Positions 55,501-63,852 of a DNA stretch of 64,000 bases are shown here, piece by piece (position 1 is the stretch's first letter; the number at the start of each line of letters is the position of its first letter). The stretch is from Myroides injenensis M09-0166 (GTDB lineage: Bacteria > Bacteroidota > Bacteroidia > Flavobacteriales > Flavobacteriaceae). Under the pieces are notes generated by a model. It saw nothing but the letters and a program-made list of their open reading frames with translations. It did not search any database and was not told the origin of the DNA. The position numbers and the translations under genes are program-made. Where the stretch lies: the NCBI RefSeq assembly GCF_000246945.1, contig NZ_BAEX01000004.1, positions 1 to 64,000 on the forward strand, written 5' to 3'.

Positions 55501-55935
55501 ATTAATATCTGCCATGCTAACTTGGTTAACAGAAGAAGTTAATTTTCTTTTCTCGATAGTTTGGTAACCAGTGATGACTACTTCATTTAAGATGTTGTCA
55601 TCTGTACCTAGGGTTACAACATAGTAATCTTTTGTCCCTAGAGTAACTAATTTTGATTCGTAGCCAATAAAACTAATACGTAAGGCTTTTGTATTAGCAG
55701 GTACATCAAGTGTGAAATTCCCATCAAAGTCTGTCATTGTACCAATACTAGTACTTTCAATGATACCTTGCTGAGCTGTCTCATTAGATAATGTTTGTGT
55801 TTCAACGATTACAGAAGCACCAGGTAAGCCTAGTTTATCTGTAGCATCTTGAACAAGCCCGGTGATTGTTCTTTTCCCTTGGGCAAAACCAAAAGAAAAA
55901 GTTAGTAGGGCGAAGAGGAGAAATAATTTCTTCAT
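52576..55935 (-). CDS. SusC/RagA family TonB-linked outer membrane protein (pair 3)
   Basis: 1119 residues, the largest SusC here. Signal peptide (SFGFAQG, about 19), CarboxypepD_reg-like domain (about 22-110) with a longer insertion than in pairs 1 and 2, plug with IRIRGTASLNGPQDPLWVID and AIYGARAANGVIVITTKKG (about 178-260), then the barrel ending SVSLGLNLTF. It lies 31 bp after the metalloprotease gene, so importer and protease are probably co-expressed. Confidence 0.93.
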   Translation of the reverse strand: MKKLFLLFALLTFSFGFAQGKRTITGLVQDATDKLGLPGASVIVETQTLSNETAQQGIIESTSIGTMTDFDGNFTLDVPANTKALRISFIGYESKLVTLGTKDYYVVTLGTDDNILNEVVITGYQTIEKRKLTSSVNQVSMADINQVGVASVDQMLAGQIAGVAVTTPTGAPGGPAKIRIRGTASLNGPQDPLWVIDGMPLEGNDVPNFNDRENIDQLQNFSIAGLNPDDIQDITILKDASATAIYGARAANGVIVITTKKGKKGSMKVNFTANTFINERPKFSKLNLMNSSEKVDFELMLASRDDFQTGYQNKGEIMRILNASGELNSYRDSGFSSLSQATQDNINKLRNNNTNWGKELYRATVNQQYGLSLSGGNDNSDYYFSLGYYDEQGTTYGTGFERYNITLKNNYYINDKLKVGAALFGTQSKKKSFTTDSNSDTNPANYSRNVNPYNIIYNEDGSYFYDRDIQGTDNRYVPFNFLEERENTSYELTNKSLKAVFDIEYQILDDLKFTSQLGLQFDKNETEKYLGKETYATRKFRENTRYYDSTVTGPDKFRYFLPDGGIIENLSDDYFQYNWKTQATYNAIFNDKHEVDLMAGMELRRENRTQIKSKGFGYDPNTLTSKQINFPAGSSESGQKLYETYRKTKAENAYASFFGTAAYTYDRKYTIFGSVRYDGSNLFGVDPKYKYLPLWAVSGSWLVSGESFMENIDFINNLRLRASYGLQGNIDRTTSPFLIGEYGTTSILPGNTESTIVITSPPNGTLRWEKTTNTNLGFDLGVLNNRIALEFDAYNRKSTDLIGLRALPLETGFQFTNMNWAQVTNKGFEISLTTRNINTEDFSWTTTINFAKNKSNVDRIQVQDNEFLPSREGKPVNSVFGFKTAGLDDNGNILFWKNGEKVTGVEFFDLIDPWANELPGYLVESKLSVAERRKLFSYLGDADPKFTGGIINTFKIQNFDLTISAAFNLKQTVMRRPSYRSADIDPGMNYSREILNVWSPNNTNGTLPGITGADPYAGNDNWMLTKWYGSGDNGYGYNYLDIWAKDVSYMRISSIRLGYSFPKSLLSKIKLDNARITVEAKNLFVFGTSYKGYFDPESYGNIYAQPISKSVSLGLNLTF

Positions 55936-55966
55936 TGTTTCAATTAATTGTGGGGTTAGGGTATCT

Positions 55967-58561
55967 CTATAGACTTAGCGCCTCGTCAATTCTATTGATT
56001 ATATCAACATAATGAGCTTTAGTCGCCGCATCACCTGTATTTTTCTTTTTAGTAAGTAAAGTTTTTATATTCATTAACTCTCCTTTTTTATATGACGTCA
56101 CTTCAGAAACTCTTTTCATTACTGTAAAGCTGATGTTTCTTAAATTATTATCTTCTTCAATGTGGTTACACAAAGTAGGAAGTTGTAAATTATGAGTTGT
56201 CATTAAGAGACTTTTCTTACTTGTTTTTTCAAATAATTTATTCACATCGATAATTAATGCATCTACATAATTCTTTTGCGTCATTCTTTGCAAAATAGAT
56301 AGAGATTTGCCTTTTCTTGTTGCAGCAAAAATCTCACCATTGAGCATAGTAAACAAATCATTTATTGTAAATTTTTTAACATTATTTGTTTCTACTGCAA
56401 TTACTTCATCTTCAAGAAGACGTAATAAGCGTTCATCCATTAATGTATAATACAAAGTAGTGTATTGTAATTCTCTAGCTAATGAATATGGTGAGTATTC
56501 ATATGGACCTACAGGAGAGTCTTTTAAGCCGTAAGTTTTATCTATAACTTCATTAAAAAATAACCATGTTGGAATATTTAATGCATTGTCAATTAAATAT
56601 TCAACCGCTCTTTTTTGAGTTTCATATGGGACAGATTCATAGGCTTTTTTGTTGTTTCCGTAAACCGTATGATTTAAATAAATCCCTCCAATATTAGATA
56701 GAACATGTTGGTTATACATTTGCCATTGACCAACAGCTCCCATGTATAATTTACCAGCTTCATAATAATTCTCTCCTTCGTCGTATGTCCAAGGAATAAT
56801 ATTATCTACAACTATTTTTAAATTTTTAAGACCATACTCGCTTGCTTTCATTGCATCGTCACCTAAATCTTCTGATTGTGATCTTGGGTCAACAATATTT
56901 AAGAAACTTTGTTGCTCTCCATAGAAATACATAGGATCATCTTGATGATCTTCAATCATTTTTCGCAATGCTTTCTTCTCAGTTTCTTGGTCAGGATACC
57001 AGCGGTAACCCCATTCAATAGCGTATTTATCATAAATACCTATTTTAGGTGTAATTGCTGTTACTCCATCTTCTGGTTGAGCAACATAGTTATAACGTGC
57101 ATAATCCATGATAGATGGTGCAGTTCCTCCCATTTTATCAGTAAAGTCTTTTGAACGTAGTGAATCAACTGGGAATGCAAATGAAGCTCCCATATTGTGT
57201 TTTAATCCAAAAGTATGTCCTACTTCATGTGATGATACAAAACGAATAGCTTCACCCATGTGCTCATCAGTAAACTTATTTGCTCTAGCTTTTGGATCAA
57301 TAGGACCTGTTTGAATTCTCATCCAGCTGTGTACAGAAGTCATTACATTATGCCACCAGATGATATCTGATTCTAATATTTCACCACTTCTTGGATCCAT
57401 AACTGATGGTCCCATAGCATTTGATTTTGGCGATGCAGCATAAGTAATTACTGAATATCTAACATCATCAATATCAAAATCTTTATCGTCTTCCGTAGGT
57501 TCTTTTGCAATAATAGCATTTTTAAAACCTGCTTGTTCAAATGCAACTTGCCAATCGTGAACACCTGCAATTATTTTTTTTCTCCATTGTGGGGGAGTAG
57601 CAGGGTCGATATAATAGACAATAGGTTTCTTTGGTTCTACTAATTCTCCGCGAAGATACTTATCGATATCTTCTTCTTTTGGTTCCATGCGCCATTTTGT
57701 GATATACTCACGCTCTTCCATTTTGTGTTGAGCATCGCTAAAGAACCAACTCTTTTCAGTAAAGAATCCAACTCTTTTATCTGCAATTCTTGGTTGCATA
57801 GGCTCTTTAGAAAGCAATACAATATTGGTAGTGACTCCCAAAGAAACTGGCATATCTCCCGTACCTTCATTTACACTTGTTGTAAGTAAAGACTTTACAA
57901 CAATATTCTCAGGGAAAGTTTTAATCCCTTCAATAAAAGATAAATTTGTTTTTATAGAAGTAGGAAGACCTAATCCAGTAAGTACATCATTAAAGCTTTT
58001 TTGATTTCCATCAAATACTTTATTTACCTTGATTACTGTAGCTGTTGAATCTGGGGATTGAGCTTCAATATCAAATACTTCTAATACTGATTCTATAAAG
58101 TTGTTTTTTACTGATTCAGTAATTGCATCTTCTTTAGGAGAAGTTACACGAACAGTTTGAGTTTTAACCCAAACTTTATTTGCTAATGTGTCTTTGTGAA
58201 ATGTAATTAATTTATTTTCATAATTCATTCCTTTGTTAGCACCAGCATCGTTTACTTCTAATGGTACTTGGGATAGTTTGTTTACAATTAAAAACTCACG
58301 TGTTAATAAGCTATCAGGAATTTCAAAATACATATCCGTTTTAACTTGGATAGTATTAAACATTCCTTTTTTATAAACTCCTTTTTTTAGTAATTCAGCA
58401 TAGTTGTTTTTTTTGCTGTCAGTAGAGTCTTTTTCTTTTGTAACTTCTTTACTTGTCTTAGCGCTTGTTTTTTTCTTTATTGCATAGGTTGGGGTAGCCT
58501 GTAAAATGCAACAAGATAATAGTAATGCGCTAATACTTAGTTTAACCGTGTCTTTAATCAT
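55967..58561 (-). CDS. Large zinc-dependent metalloprotease (DUF5117/DUF5118 type)
   Basis: 864-residue secreted protease with a signal peptide near residue 27 (PTYAIKKK). The extended zinc motif HEVGHTFGLKHN (H-E-x-x-H-x-x-G-x-x-H, about residue 445) is of the metzincin type, followed by the turn SIMDYARYNYV (about 480-490), which resembles a Met-turn. Preceding N-terminal domains (about 45-330) match the DUF5117/5118-like layout common in Bacteroidota. Probably hydrolyses extracellular or periplasmic protein, feeding SusC/SusD pair 3. A candidate LytTR operator and promoter lie just upstream. Confidence 0.9.
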   Translation of the reverse strand: MIKDTVKLSISALLLSCCILQATPTYAIKKKTSAKTSKEVTKEKDSTDSKKNNYAELLKKGVYKKGMFNTIQVKTDMYFEIPDSLLTREFLIVNKLSQVPLEVNDAGANKGMNYENKLITFHKDTLANKVWVKTQTVRVTSPKEDAITESVKNNFIESVLEVFDIEAQSPDSTATVIKVNKVFDGNQKSFNDVLTGLGLPTSIKTNLSFIEGIKTFPENIVVKSLLTTSVNEGTGDMPVSLGVTTNIVLLSKEPMQPRIADKRVGFFTEKSWFFSDAQHKMEEREYITKWRMEPKEEDIDKYLRGELVEPKKPIVYYIDPATPPQWRKKIIAGVHDWQVAFEQAGFKNAIIAKEPTEDDKDFDIDDVRYSVITYAASPKSNAMGPSVMDPRSGEILESDIIWWHNVMTSVHSWMRIQTGPIDPKARANKFTDEHMGEAIRFVSSHEVGHTFGLKHNMGASFAFPVDSLRSKDFTDKMGGTAPSIMDYARYNYVAQPEDGVTAITPKIGIYDKYAIEWGYRWYPDQETEKKALRKMIEDHQDDPMYFYGEQQSFLNIVDPRSQSEDLGDDAMKASEYGLKNLKIVVDNIIPWTYDEGENYYEAGKLYMGAVGQWQMYNQHVLSNIGGIYLNHTVYGNNKKAYESVPYETQKRAVEYLIDNALNIPTWLFFNEVIDKTYGLKDSPVGPYEYSPYSLARELQYTTLYYTLMDERLLRLLEDEVIAVETNNVKKFTINDLFTMLNGEIFAATRKGKSLSILQRMTQKNYVDALIIDVNKLFEKTSKKSLLMTTHNLQLPTLCNHIEEDNNLRNISFTVMKRVSEVTSYKKGELMNIKTLLTKKKNTGDAATKAHYVDIINRIDEALSL

Positions 58562-58588
58562 TCCAATGTTAAGTTATCGTTAAGAGCC

Positions 58589-58616
58589 TAAAACTATGAT
58601 TCTTAACTATAACCAA
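58589..58616 (-). promoter_or_regulatory. Promoter of metalloprotease-SusC-SusD operon
   Basis: Minus strand: TTG (58614-58616), 17-bp spacer, TAGTTTTA (58589-58596; 7 of 8 to TAnnTTTG counting the two free positions), about 28 bp before the ATG. Confidence 0.55.
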
Positions 58617-58626
58617 GAAATTTTTT

Positions 58627-58661
58627 GGAGTGAGTGGATAGAATAGGGGAGTGAATGGATA
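58627..58661 (-). promoter_or_regulatory. Candidate LytTR operator: two 14-bp direct repeats, period 21
   Basis: On the plus strand, GGAGTGAGTGGATA (58627-58640) and GGAGTGAATGGATA (58648-58661) differ at one base and are 21 bp apart. This is the spacing at which LytTR dimers bind. The site is directly upstream of the -33 element of the protease promoter, the place expected of an activator, and follows the sensor-kinase gene. Confidence 0.65.
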
Positions 58662-58672
58662 ATTTTAACATT

Positions 58673-60220
58673 TTAGAGATAAGGCAGTATACAAGTAAAC
58701 GTTGCATCATCTTGTATTGTTTTAAATTTATCACATCCATAATAATTATAGATTGATTTTAAATATTTTAGACCAAAGAGCTCACTATTGGTCTTAATGT
58801 TTTTCGGTTGGTAATTATTGATTACTGTAACTTGATTTTCTTCTATAATAACTTGAACTAATAGCGGGTTCTCTATCGTTGCAATATTATGTTTTAGGGC
58901 ATTTTCAACTGTTATTTGTAAAGCTAAAAAAGGAATCCTTCTGTGATGTTTAGTTTGTCGTTTATCAATTAAATCGAAGTGCAATTCTTGTTTGAATCGT
59001 ATCTGCTGTAAAGTAATAAATTGCTTAATAAAACTTATTTCCTCATTTACATCCACGATATTATCTGCAGGTGGCGTAATTAAGTAACGGTATGTTTTGC
59101 TTAAATTAAGTGTGAATTTCTGCGCTATTTTTCTATCTAAATCAATTAACATATAAAGTGAGTTTAATGAATTAAAAAGAAAATGTGGGTTGATCTGATT
59201 TTTTAATTGTTGCAGTTGTATTTGTGCATATTCTTTACTTATTTTTTCATTTTCTACAGCTAATAATTCTTTCTCCTTATATGCTTTTTTGTTCAAAGTA
59301 TTAAATAAATAGATTAGTAAAAATATTAATGAAATGGTTACTACAAATATTAAAGAGGTGTTCTTTTTTATAGGAGCAGTATTTTCATCTGTATTTACTT
59401 TAGGGAAATTGATTGCTATATAACCATCAAAGTTTTCAGAATTAAATGTATGAACATATCTAAAAATATCAATATTTATATATTCAGAGGTAACGATCGG
59501 CGGGTTTTTAAAATTAGTAGGTGATATTGTATCCTTTGGAGTCAAATTGTTTTCTCTAAAAAGGTTTTTTCCAATAAACGCTACTTCGGGATGGTAAATG
59601 CACAATCCTTCTCTCGTAAAAATATAAGCATAGTTAGCGGTAGTATCATCTATGAGAGTTAGATATTTATGAAATGAATTCATATCAATTGTAATTCCAT
59701 AAATAATTTTATCACCAGACGGAAGTGTTTGATTATGATTAATTATCCAGTAATATATACCATGTATATTTATAAAATGATTAGACTGAGAAAAGAATAG
59801 ATCAGAATCTAACTTCTGTAAATAGAAATTATCTTTTTCATTAATCGGCTGTTTTCCTAAGTAATAATCTTTAATATCATTTTTGTCATTAAGTACGATA
59901 TACCAGTTTAAATCAATAATGTTACCGTGGTTATATACGTCATTAAGTACCTCAAATTTTAGTGGTAGTAAATTTAGTGGAGTAGAAGATATAATAGAAT
60001 CTAAAGATGCTATATGATCATCTAGTTTTTTAAATTCTAATTCTAAAGAATGGAGTTTTTGATTAAAATTTTTATTGGTTATGTATTTATAAGTTTCAAT
60101 GTTATTTTTATTAATAGCAGAACTAAGAATATAGAGTGCAATAATAGTAATCGCAATAATAGCAATTCCAATAAACGTAAAAGCTTTACGAGAAATAAAA
60201 ATTTTAGAATTAGGACTCAA
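58673..60220 (-). CDS. LytS/YehU-type sensor histidine kinase with periplasmic Cache-like domain
   Basis: 515 residues. TM1 about 11-34, an extracytoplasmic sensor of about 250 residues with a Cache-like turn (YIFTREGLCIYHPEVAFIGK, about 199-218), TM2 about 289-308, and a cytoplasmic kinase of the LytS/YehU type: H-box LKNQINPHFLFNSLNSLYML with H346, N-box LQITVENALKHN (N440) and a short G-box FGLKYL. This kinase class partners LytTR regulators, such as the one at 49275. It begins 14 bp after the NamZ-like gene. Confidence 0.9.
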   Translation of the reverse strand: MSPNSKIFISRKAFTFIGIAIIAITIIALYILSSAINKNNIETYKYITNKNFNQKLHSLELEFKKLDDHIASLDSIISSTPLNLLPLKFEVLNDVYNHGNIIDLNWYIVLNDKNDIKDYYLGKQPINEKDNFYLQKLDSDLFFSQSNHFINIHGIYYWIINHNQTLPSGDKIIYGITIDMNSFHKYLTLIDDTTANYAYIFTREGLCIYHPEVAFIGKNLFRENNLTPKDTISPTNFKNPPIVTSEYINIDIFRYVHTFNSENFDGYIAINFPKVNTDENTAPIKKNTSLIFVVTISLIFLLIYLFNTLNKKAYKEKELLAVENEKISKEYAQIQLQQLKNQINPHFLFNSLNSLYMLIDLDRKIAQKFTLNLSKTYRYLITPPADNIVDVNEEISFIKQFITLQQIRFKQELHFDLIDKRQTKHHRRIPFLALQITVENALKHNIATIENPLLVQVIIEENQVTVINNYQPKNIKTNSELFGLKYLKSIYNYYGCDKFKTIQDDATFTCILPYL

Positions 60221-60234
60221 AATATAGTTGACTA

Positions 60235-61446
60235 TTAATTATAAATTAGATAAGGTTTACGCAATGTTTTGAAATCAGATATTCCTTCCACCCAGCTTTT
60301 TCTAATTTCTTTTTCTGATTTATTAGCTAATATTTGTGCTTTTAGTTCTGGTGTTCCTGCTAATTTTATAAAAAAGTTATTAAAGAATTTCTCTTTATTA
60401 GAACTGTTTTTGTAAGCTTTTAGTAGCCATTTTATTTCAAGCTTTTCGACATCTTCTTGTGTACTTAAATTTTCACCATAACAAAGCTTTCCCTTATTCA
60501 TAGGGTCTTTTGCACCAGCGTTTGGCTGTGGGGTAAAACTAAAAGGCATATTAGTTAAATAAGGCGAACCATATACTTGAAATTGTAGGTCTGTACCTCT
60601 TCCTGAACTTACATTAGTACCTTCAAAAAAGCATAAGCTAGCATATAGATTTACTGATTTATCATTAGGTAAATTTGGAGAGGGTGGTATAGGTAAAGAA
60701 TAATGAGATGCTCGATTATAATTTAAATTAGGAACAACAGTTAATTTACATTGTATTCCATTTTTTAGCCATTTCTCACCATTAATCATTTTGGCATATT
60801 CTCCTATAGTCATTCCATGCATCGCTGGTATTTCATGCATGCCTACAAAGCTTGTATTCTCTTTTTTTAAGGTAGGACCGTCAATGATATTGATATTAGG
60901 ATTAGGACGATCAAGCACAATTACTGGAATATTCTGTTCCGCACATGCTTCCATTAGATAGTGTAAAGACGATATATAAGTATAGAATCTTGCTCCTACA
61001 TCTTGTAAATCAAATAGCATTATATCTATTCCTTCAAGTTGCTTTTCCGAAGGCTTTTTACTATTGCCATAAAGAGAGATAATAGGAAGCCCAGTTTTTA
61101 CATCTTTACCGTCTTTTATTAATTCACCGGCATCTGCTGTACCTCTAAAACCATGTTCGGGTGCATATATTTTTTTTATTTTTATTCCTTGGTTAAGTAG
61201 ACAATCTACGATAGATAAGTCATAATTATCGTTATCTAAGTTAGATCGTACTGCTCCCGTTTGATTCGTTAATATGCCTATATTTTTCCCATTTAATAAA
61301 TATATATATGCATCAAAGTTTTCTGCACCTACAATTATTTTAGTTTCTATTTTACCCTTAGAAAGACTATTGTTATTAGCTAGAATATTAAAATTTAGCA
61401 TAAATAGCCATGCGCTTACTAAGAATAAAAATGTATTTTTGAACAT
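60235..61446 (-). CDS. DUF1343 exo-beta-N-acetylmuramidase (NamZ-like)
   Basis: Family DUF1343, for which NamZ-type exo-N-acetylmuramidase activity on peptidoglycan fragments is known. About 403 residues from the chosen ATG, with signal peptide (NFNILANNN, about 20). Core motifs: GILTNQTGA (about 54-62), IYAPEHGFRGTADAGE (about 93-108), PIISLYG and DLQDVGARFYTYISSLHYLM (about 147-166), and SVNLYASLCFFEGTNVSSGRG (quoted in outline, about 255-275). It precedes the sensor kinase by 14 bp, so cell-wall turnover and this signalling system may be linked (inference). Start could also be the in-frame ATG at 61461. Confidence 0.88.
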   Translation of the reverse strand: MFKNTFLFLVSAWLFMLNFNILANNNSLSKGKIETKIIVGAENFDAYIYLLNGKNIGILTNQTGAVRSNLDNDNYDLSIVDCLLNQGIKIKKIYAPEHGFRGTADAGELIKDGKDVKTGLPIISLYGNSKKPSEKQLEGIDIMLFDLQDVGARFYTYISSLHYLMEACAEQNIPVIVLDRPNPNINIIDGPTLKKENTSFVGMHEIPAMHGMTIGEYAKMINGEKWLKNGIQCKLTVVPNLNYNRASHYSLPIPPSPNLPNDKSVNLYASLCFFEGTNVSSGRGTDLQFQVYGSPYLTNMPFSFTPQPNAGAKDPMNKGKLCYGENLSTQEDVEKLEIKWLLKAYKNSSNKEKFFNNFFIKLAGTPELKAQILANKSEKEIRKSWVEGISDFKTLRKPYLIYN

Positions 61447-61468
61447 TGAACTAGAGATCATATTTACT

Positions 61469-62704
61469 TTGAAATTAGAATATTTTATTACTAAACGACT
61501 TATTGCCACTAAAGGGTATAAAAGTAGTATTTCTGCGCCAATAATTAAAATTGCTATTGCAGCTATTGCATTGGGAATTATTATGATGTTGATATCTGTT
61601 TCGACAGGTATAGGATTGAAATATAAGATCAGAGATAAAATATCAGCTTTTAGTGGTCATGTTGTTATTACTAATTACGACAATAATGTAACTGATTTGA
61701 CATTAAAACCTTTGCCATTATCTTTATTAGATAAGAAAGTATTTAGGGAAGTAGAGGGAATTAAAAATGTACAGGTGTATGCTTCAAAAGCTGGAATCAT
61801 TAGGACAAACACTTCTTTTGAAGGTATAATTTATAAGGGGGTAGATTCTTTATATCTTCTTGACGCAATTAAAGATTACTTAATAAAAGGAAGGTTACCA
61901 GAAATTGGTAATAAAATGAGTAATGAAATCGTACTATCAGAATACGTAGCTAATAGATTACATTTTGAACTTGGAGATAAAGTGACTACCTACTTTATGA
62001 AAGAATGGGGAAACAAGATTCCTAATGTAAGACAGTTTGAAATAGTAGGTATATATAATTCTGGAATGCAGCAGTTTGATGAAAATGTTGTAATAGGTGA
62101 TTTAAAGCATGTACAGCGACTTAATAGATGGAAGGAAGACGAAGTAGGCGGAATCGAAATAGTTTTAAATGATTTTGAAAAAATTGAAAGTAAAGGAAAT
62201 GAAATCTATTTAGGATTGCCTTCTACAGTAGATAGTAAAACAATTGTTGAAAAATACGCCAATATCTTTAGTTGGTTAGATATGTTTGATTTTAATATCA
62301 TGGTCATTATTATTATTATGGTTGTCGTTGCTTCTATTAATATGATTGTAGCTTTGTTAGTTTTAATCTTGGAACGTACACAGATGATAGGAATTTTGAA
62401 AGCCTTGGGAGCAAATAATTGGAGTATCCGTAAGATCTTCCTTTATAATGCGTCTTATTTAATAGTGAAAGGTTTGTTCTATGGAAATGTTATTGGACTA
62501 GGAATCTTATTTATACAGAAATATTTTGGTATTATTAAATTAGACCCTTCATCCTATTATGTTAGCGAGGCTCCTGTGCTTATTAGATTATCAGATGTAT
62601 TATTGTTAAATATCGGTGTAGTTGTAGTAGCAATGTTAGTATTGTTAATTCCATCTTATTTAATCACTAAGATATCGCCTATAAAAGCAATTCGATATGA
62701 TTAA
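61469..62704 (+). CDS. FtsX/LolC-E-type ABC transporter permease
   Basis: 411 residues from a TTG start, chosen because the N-terminus then reads LKLEYFITKRLIATKGYKSS, the usual opening of this flavobacterial family; the longer ORF lies inside the NamZ-like gene on the other strand. TM1 (about 25-48), a periplasmic domain (about 50-265), then three C-terminal helices (about 272-300, 318-345 and 372-400), the MacB/FtsX layout. Probably a lipoprotein or envelope exporter; the ATPase gene is not adjacent. The starts of this gene and the divergent NamZ-like gene are only 22 bp apart. Confidence 0.87.
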   Translation: MKLEYFITKRLIATKGYKSSISAPIIKIAIAAIALGIIMMLISVSTGIGLKYKIRDKISAFSGHVVITNYDNNVTDLTLKPLPLSLLDKKVFREVEGIKNVQVYASKAGIIRTNTSFEGIIYKGVDSLYLLDAIKDYLIKGRLPEIGNKMSNEIVLSEYVANRLHFELGDKVTTYFMKEWGNKIPNVRQFEIVGIYNSGMQQFDENVVIGDLKHVQRLNRWKEDEVGGIEIVLNDFEKIESKGNEIYLGLPSTVDSKTIVEKYANIFSWLDMFDFNIMVIIIIMVVVASINMIVALLVLILERTQMIGILKALGANNWSIRKIFLYNASYLIVKGLFYGNVIGLGILFIQKYFGIIKLDPSSYYVSEAPVLIRLSDVLLLNIGVVVVAMLVLLIPSYLITKISPIKAIRYD

Positions 62705-62871
62705 GGAAATAGTATTTTACACTGACTAAAAATACGAATCATAATTGTTTAACTATTAAATAACTTCTCGCGAAAAAATAGTTAGACTATTGATAAATTG
62801 GACGGTTACAAGTAGAATTATTAGCTATAGCTGTACAGTTATAGTAAGACGAGACAGAGATCCTAGGGGAT

Positions 62872-62945
62872 GAGTCCATAGTGAGTCCATTGTAAGTCCA
62901 TAATGCCTCTATTAAAACAAGGGGTTTCAATAGAGGCATTATGGA
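62872..62945. repeat. Palindromic element with 11-bp-period repeats
   Basis: (G/A)AGTCCAT starts at 62872, 62883 and 62894, exact 11-bp steps. The last unit opens a perfect 17-bp stem, TCCATAATGCCTCTATT (62897-62913) with AATAGAGGCATTATGGA (62929-62945), 15-nt loop. There is no T tract, so it is not an ordinary terminator. The rest of the 457-bp gap (62705-63161) shows nothing recognisable. It shares the 11-bp design, not the sequence, of the arrays at 12869, 30167 and 50678. Confidence 0.75.
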
Positions 62946-63161
62946 TTTACTATATATCGAATCTAGATACATAGCGTAGGAAACTGAAAGGAAATTAGTA
63001 TTTTGCTATACGGAGTGTTATTGTATGTGGGGTTTTAACCATTTTATTATTGCTATAAATAGTAAGATTATCTCATTAAGAAATAGTATGAAATTTGTCT
63101 TTATAAGATATGAAATTTTGTTTATTTATAAGAGTATACTGTTAGTTGCAATTATAAATAA

Positions 63162-63773
63162 CTAGATTTTGTATTCAAAAATTTTGGTTATTGTTTCACC
63201 TATTTCTTCTCCTAATTGTTTTTTTACTAAATATATAGCGGCATCTATCCCTGCTGTTATCCCTGCAGTGGTGAGCAATTTATTTTCATCAACGTATCTA
63301 GTGTTTTTTTGGACATTGCACATAGGAACATACTTTTGTAATAGATCTTGTGCCATAAAATGTGTAGTGACATTGTGACCATTTAATATATTTGTTTTAC
63401 CTAGTAATAAACAGCCAGTACAGATTGTAAACAATAAAGCACCATCTTCATAGTGTTTTTTTATCCAATTGATATAACTATTTTGAAATACTTCATCATC
63501 TAAGTATTTTAAAACTATATCTGGGTTGGCACCTGGTAATACTATAATATTTGGTTTTGGACAGTTATCTAGTGTATATTGAGGAGCAATAAAGGTTGTG
63601 CCTCCCTCTGTTATTACAATGTCGCTTGTAGCAGAGACTAAATAATTATGATAAGAGTTTGGTAGTATAATATTTGCTTTTACAAAAACATCTAAAGGAC
63701 CATTCAAGTCTAGTGATTCGACTTCATTAAAAATAAGGAATGCTACATTTAATTCTTTTGTTTGTTGACTCAT
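63162..63773 (-). CDS. DJ-1/PfpI family protein (isonitrile-hydratase-like)
   Basis: 203 residues of the DJ-1/PfpI superfamily. The nucleophile elbow FTICTGCLLLG has C118, with a histidine at 138 (VTTHF) and the acidic residue E19 in FNEVESLDLNGPLDVF. The overall pattern matches GlxA N-terminal/isonitrile hydratase-type members without a fused AraC domain. It is next to the AraC gene on the same strand, which lies upstream with a 79-bp gap, suggesting regulation by that protein. Substrate unknown. Confidence 0.86.
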   Translation of the reverse strand: MSQQTKELNVAFLIFNEVESLDLNGPLDVFVKANIILPNSYHNYLVSATSDIVITEGGTTFIAPQYTLDNCPKPNIIVLPGANPDIVLKYLDDEVFQNSYINWIKKHYEDGALLFTICTGCLLLGKTNILNGHNVTTHFMAQDLLQKYVPMCNVQKNTRYVDENKLLTTAGITAGIDAAIYLVKKQLGEEIGETITKIFEYKI

Positions 63774-63852
63774 AATAGTTGGATTTAAACACTAGAATGC
63801 TTATTGAAGTATATACTTCAATAGAATTCTTGTGTGTTTAGTTTATAATTGT

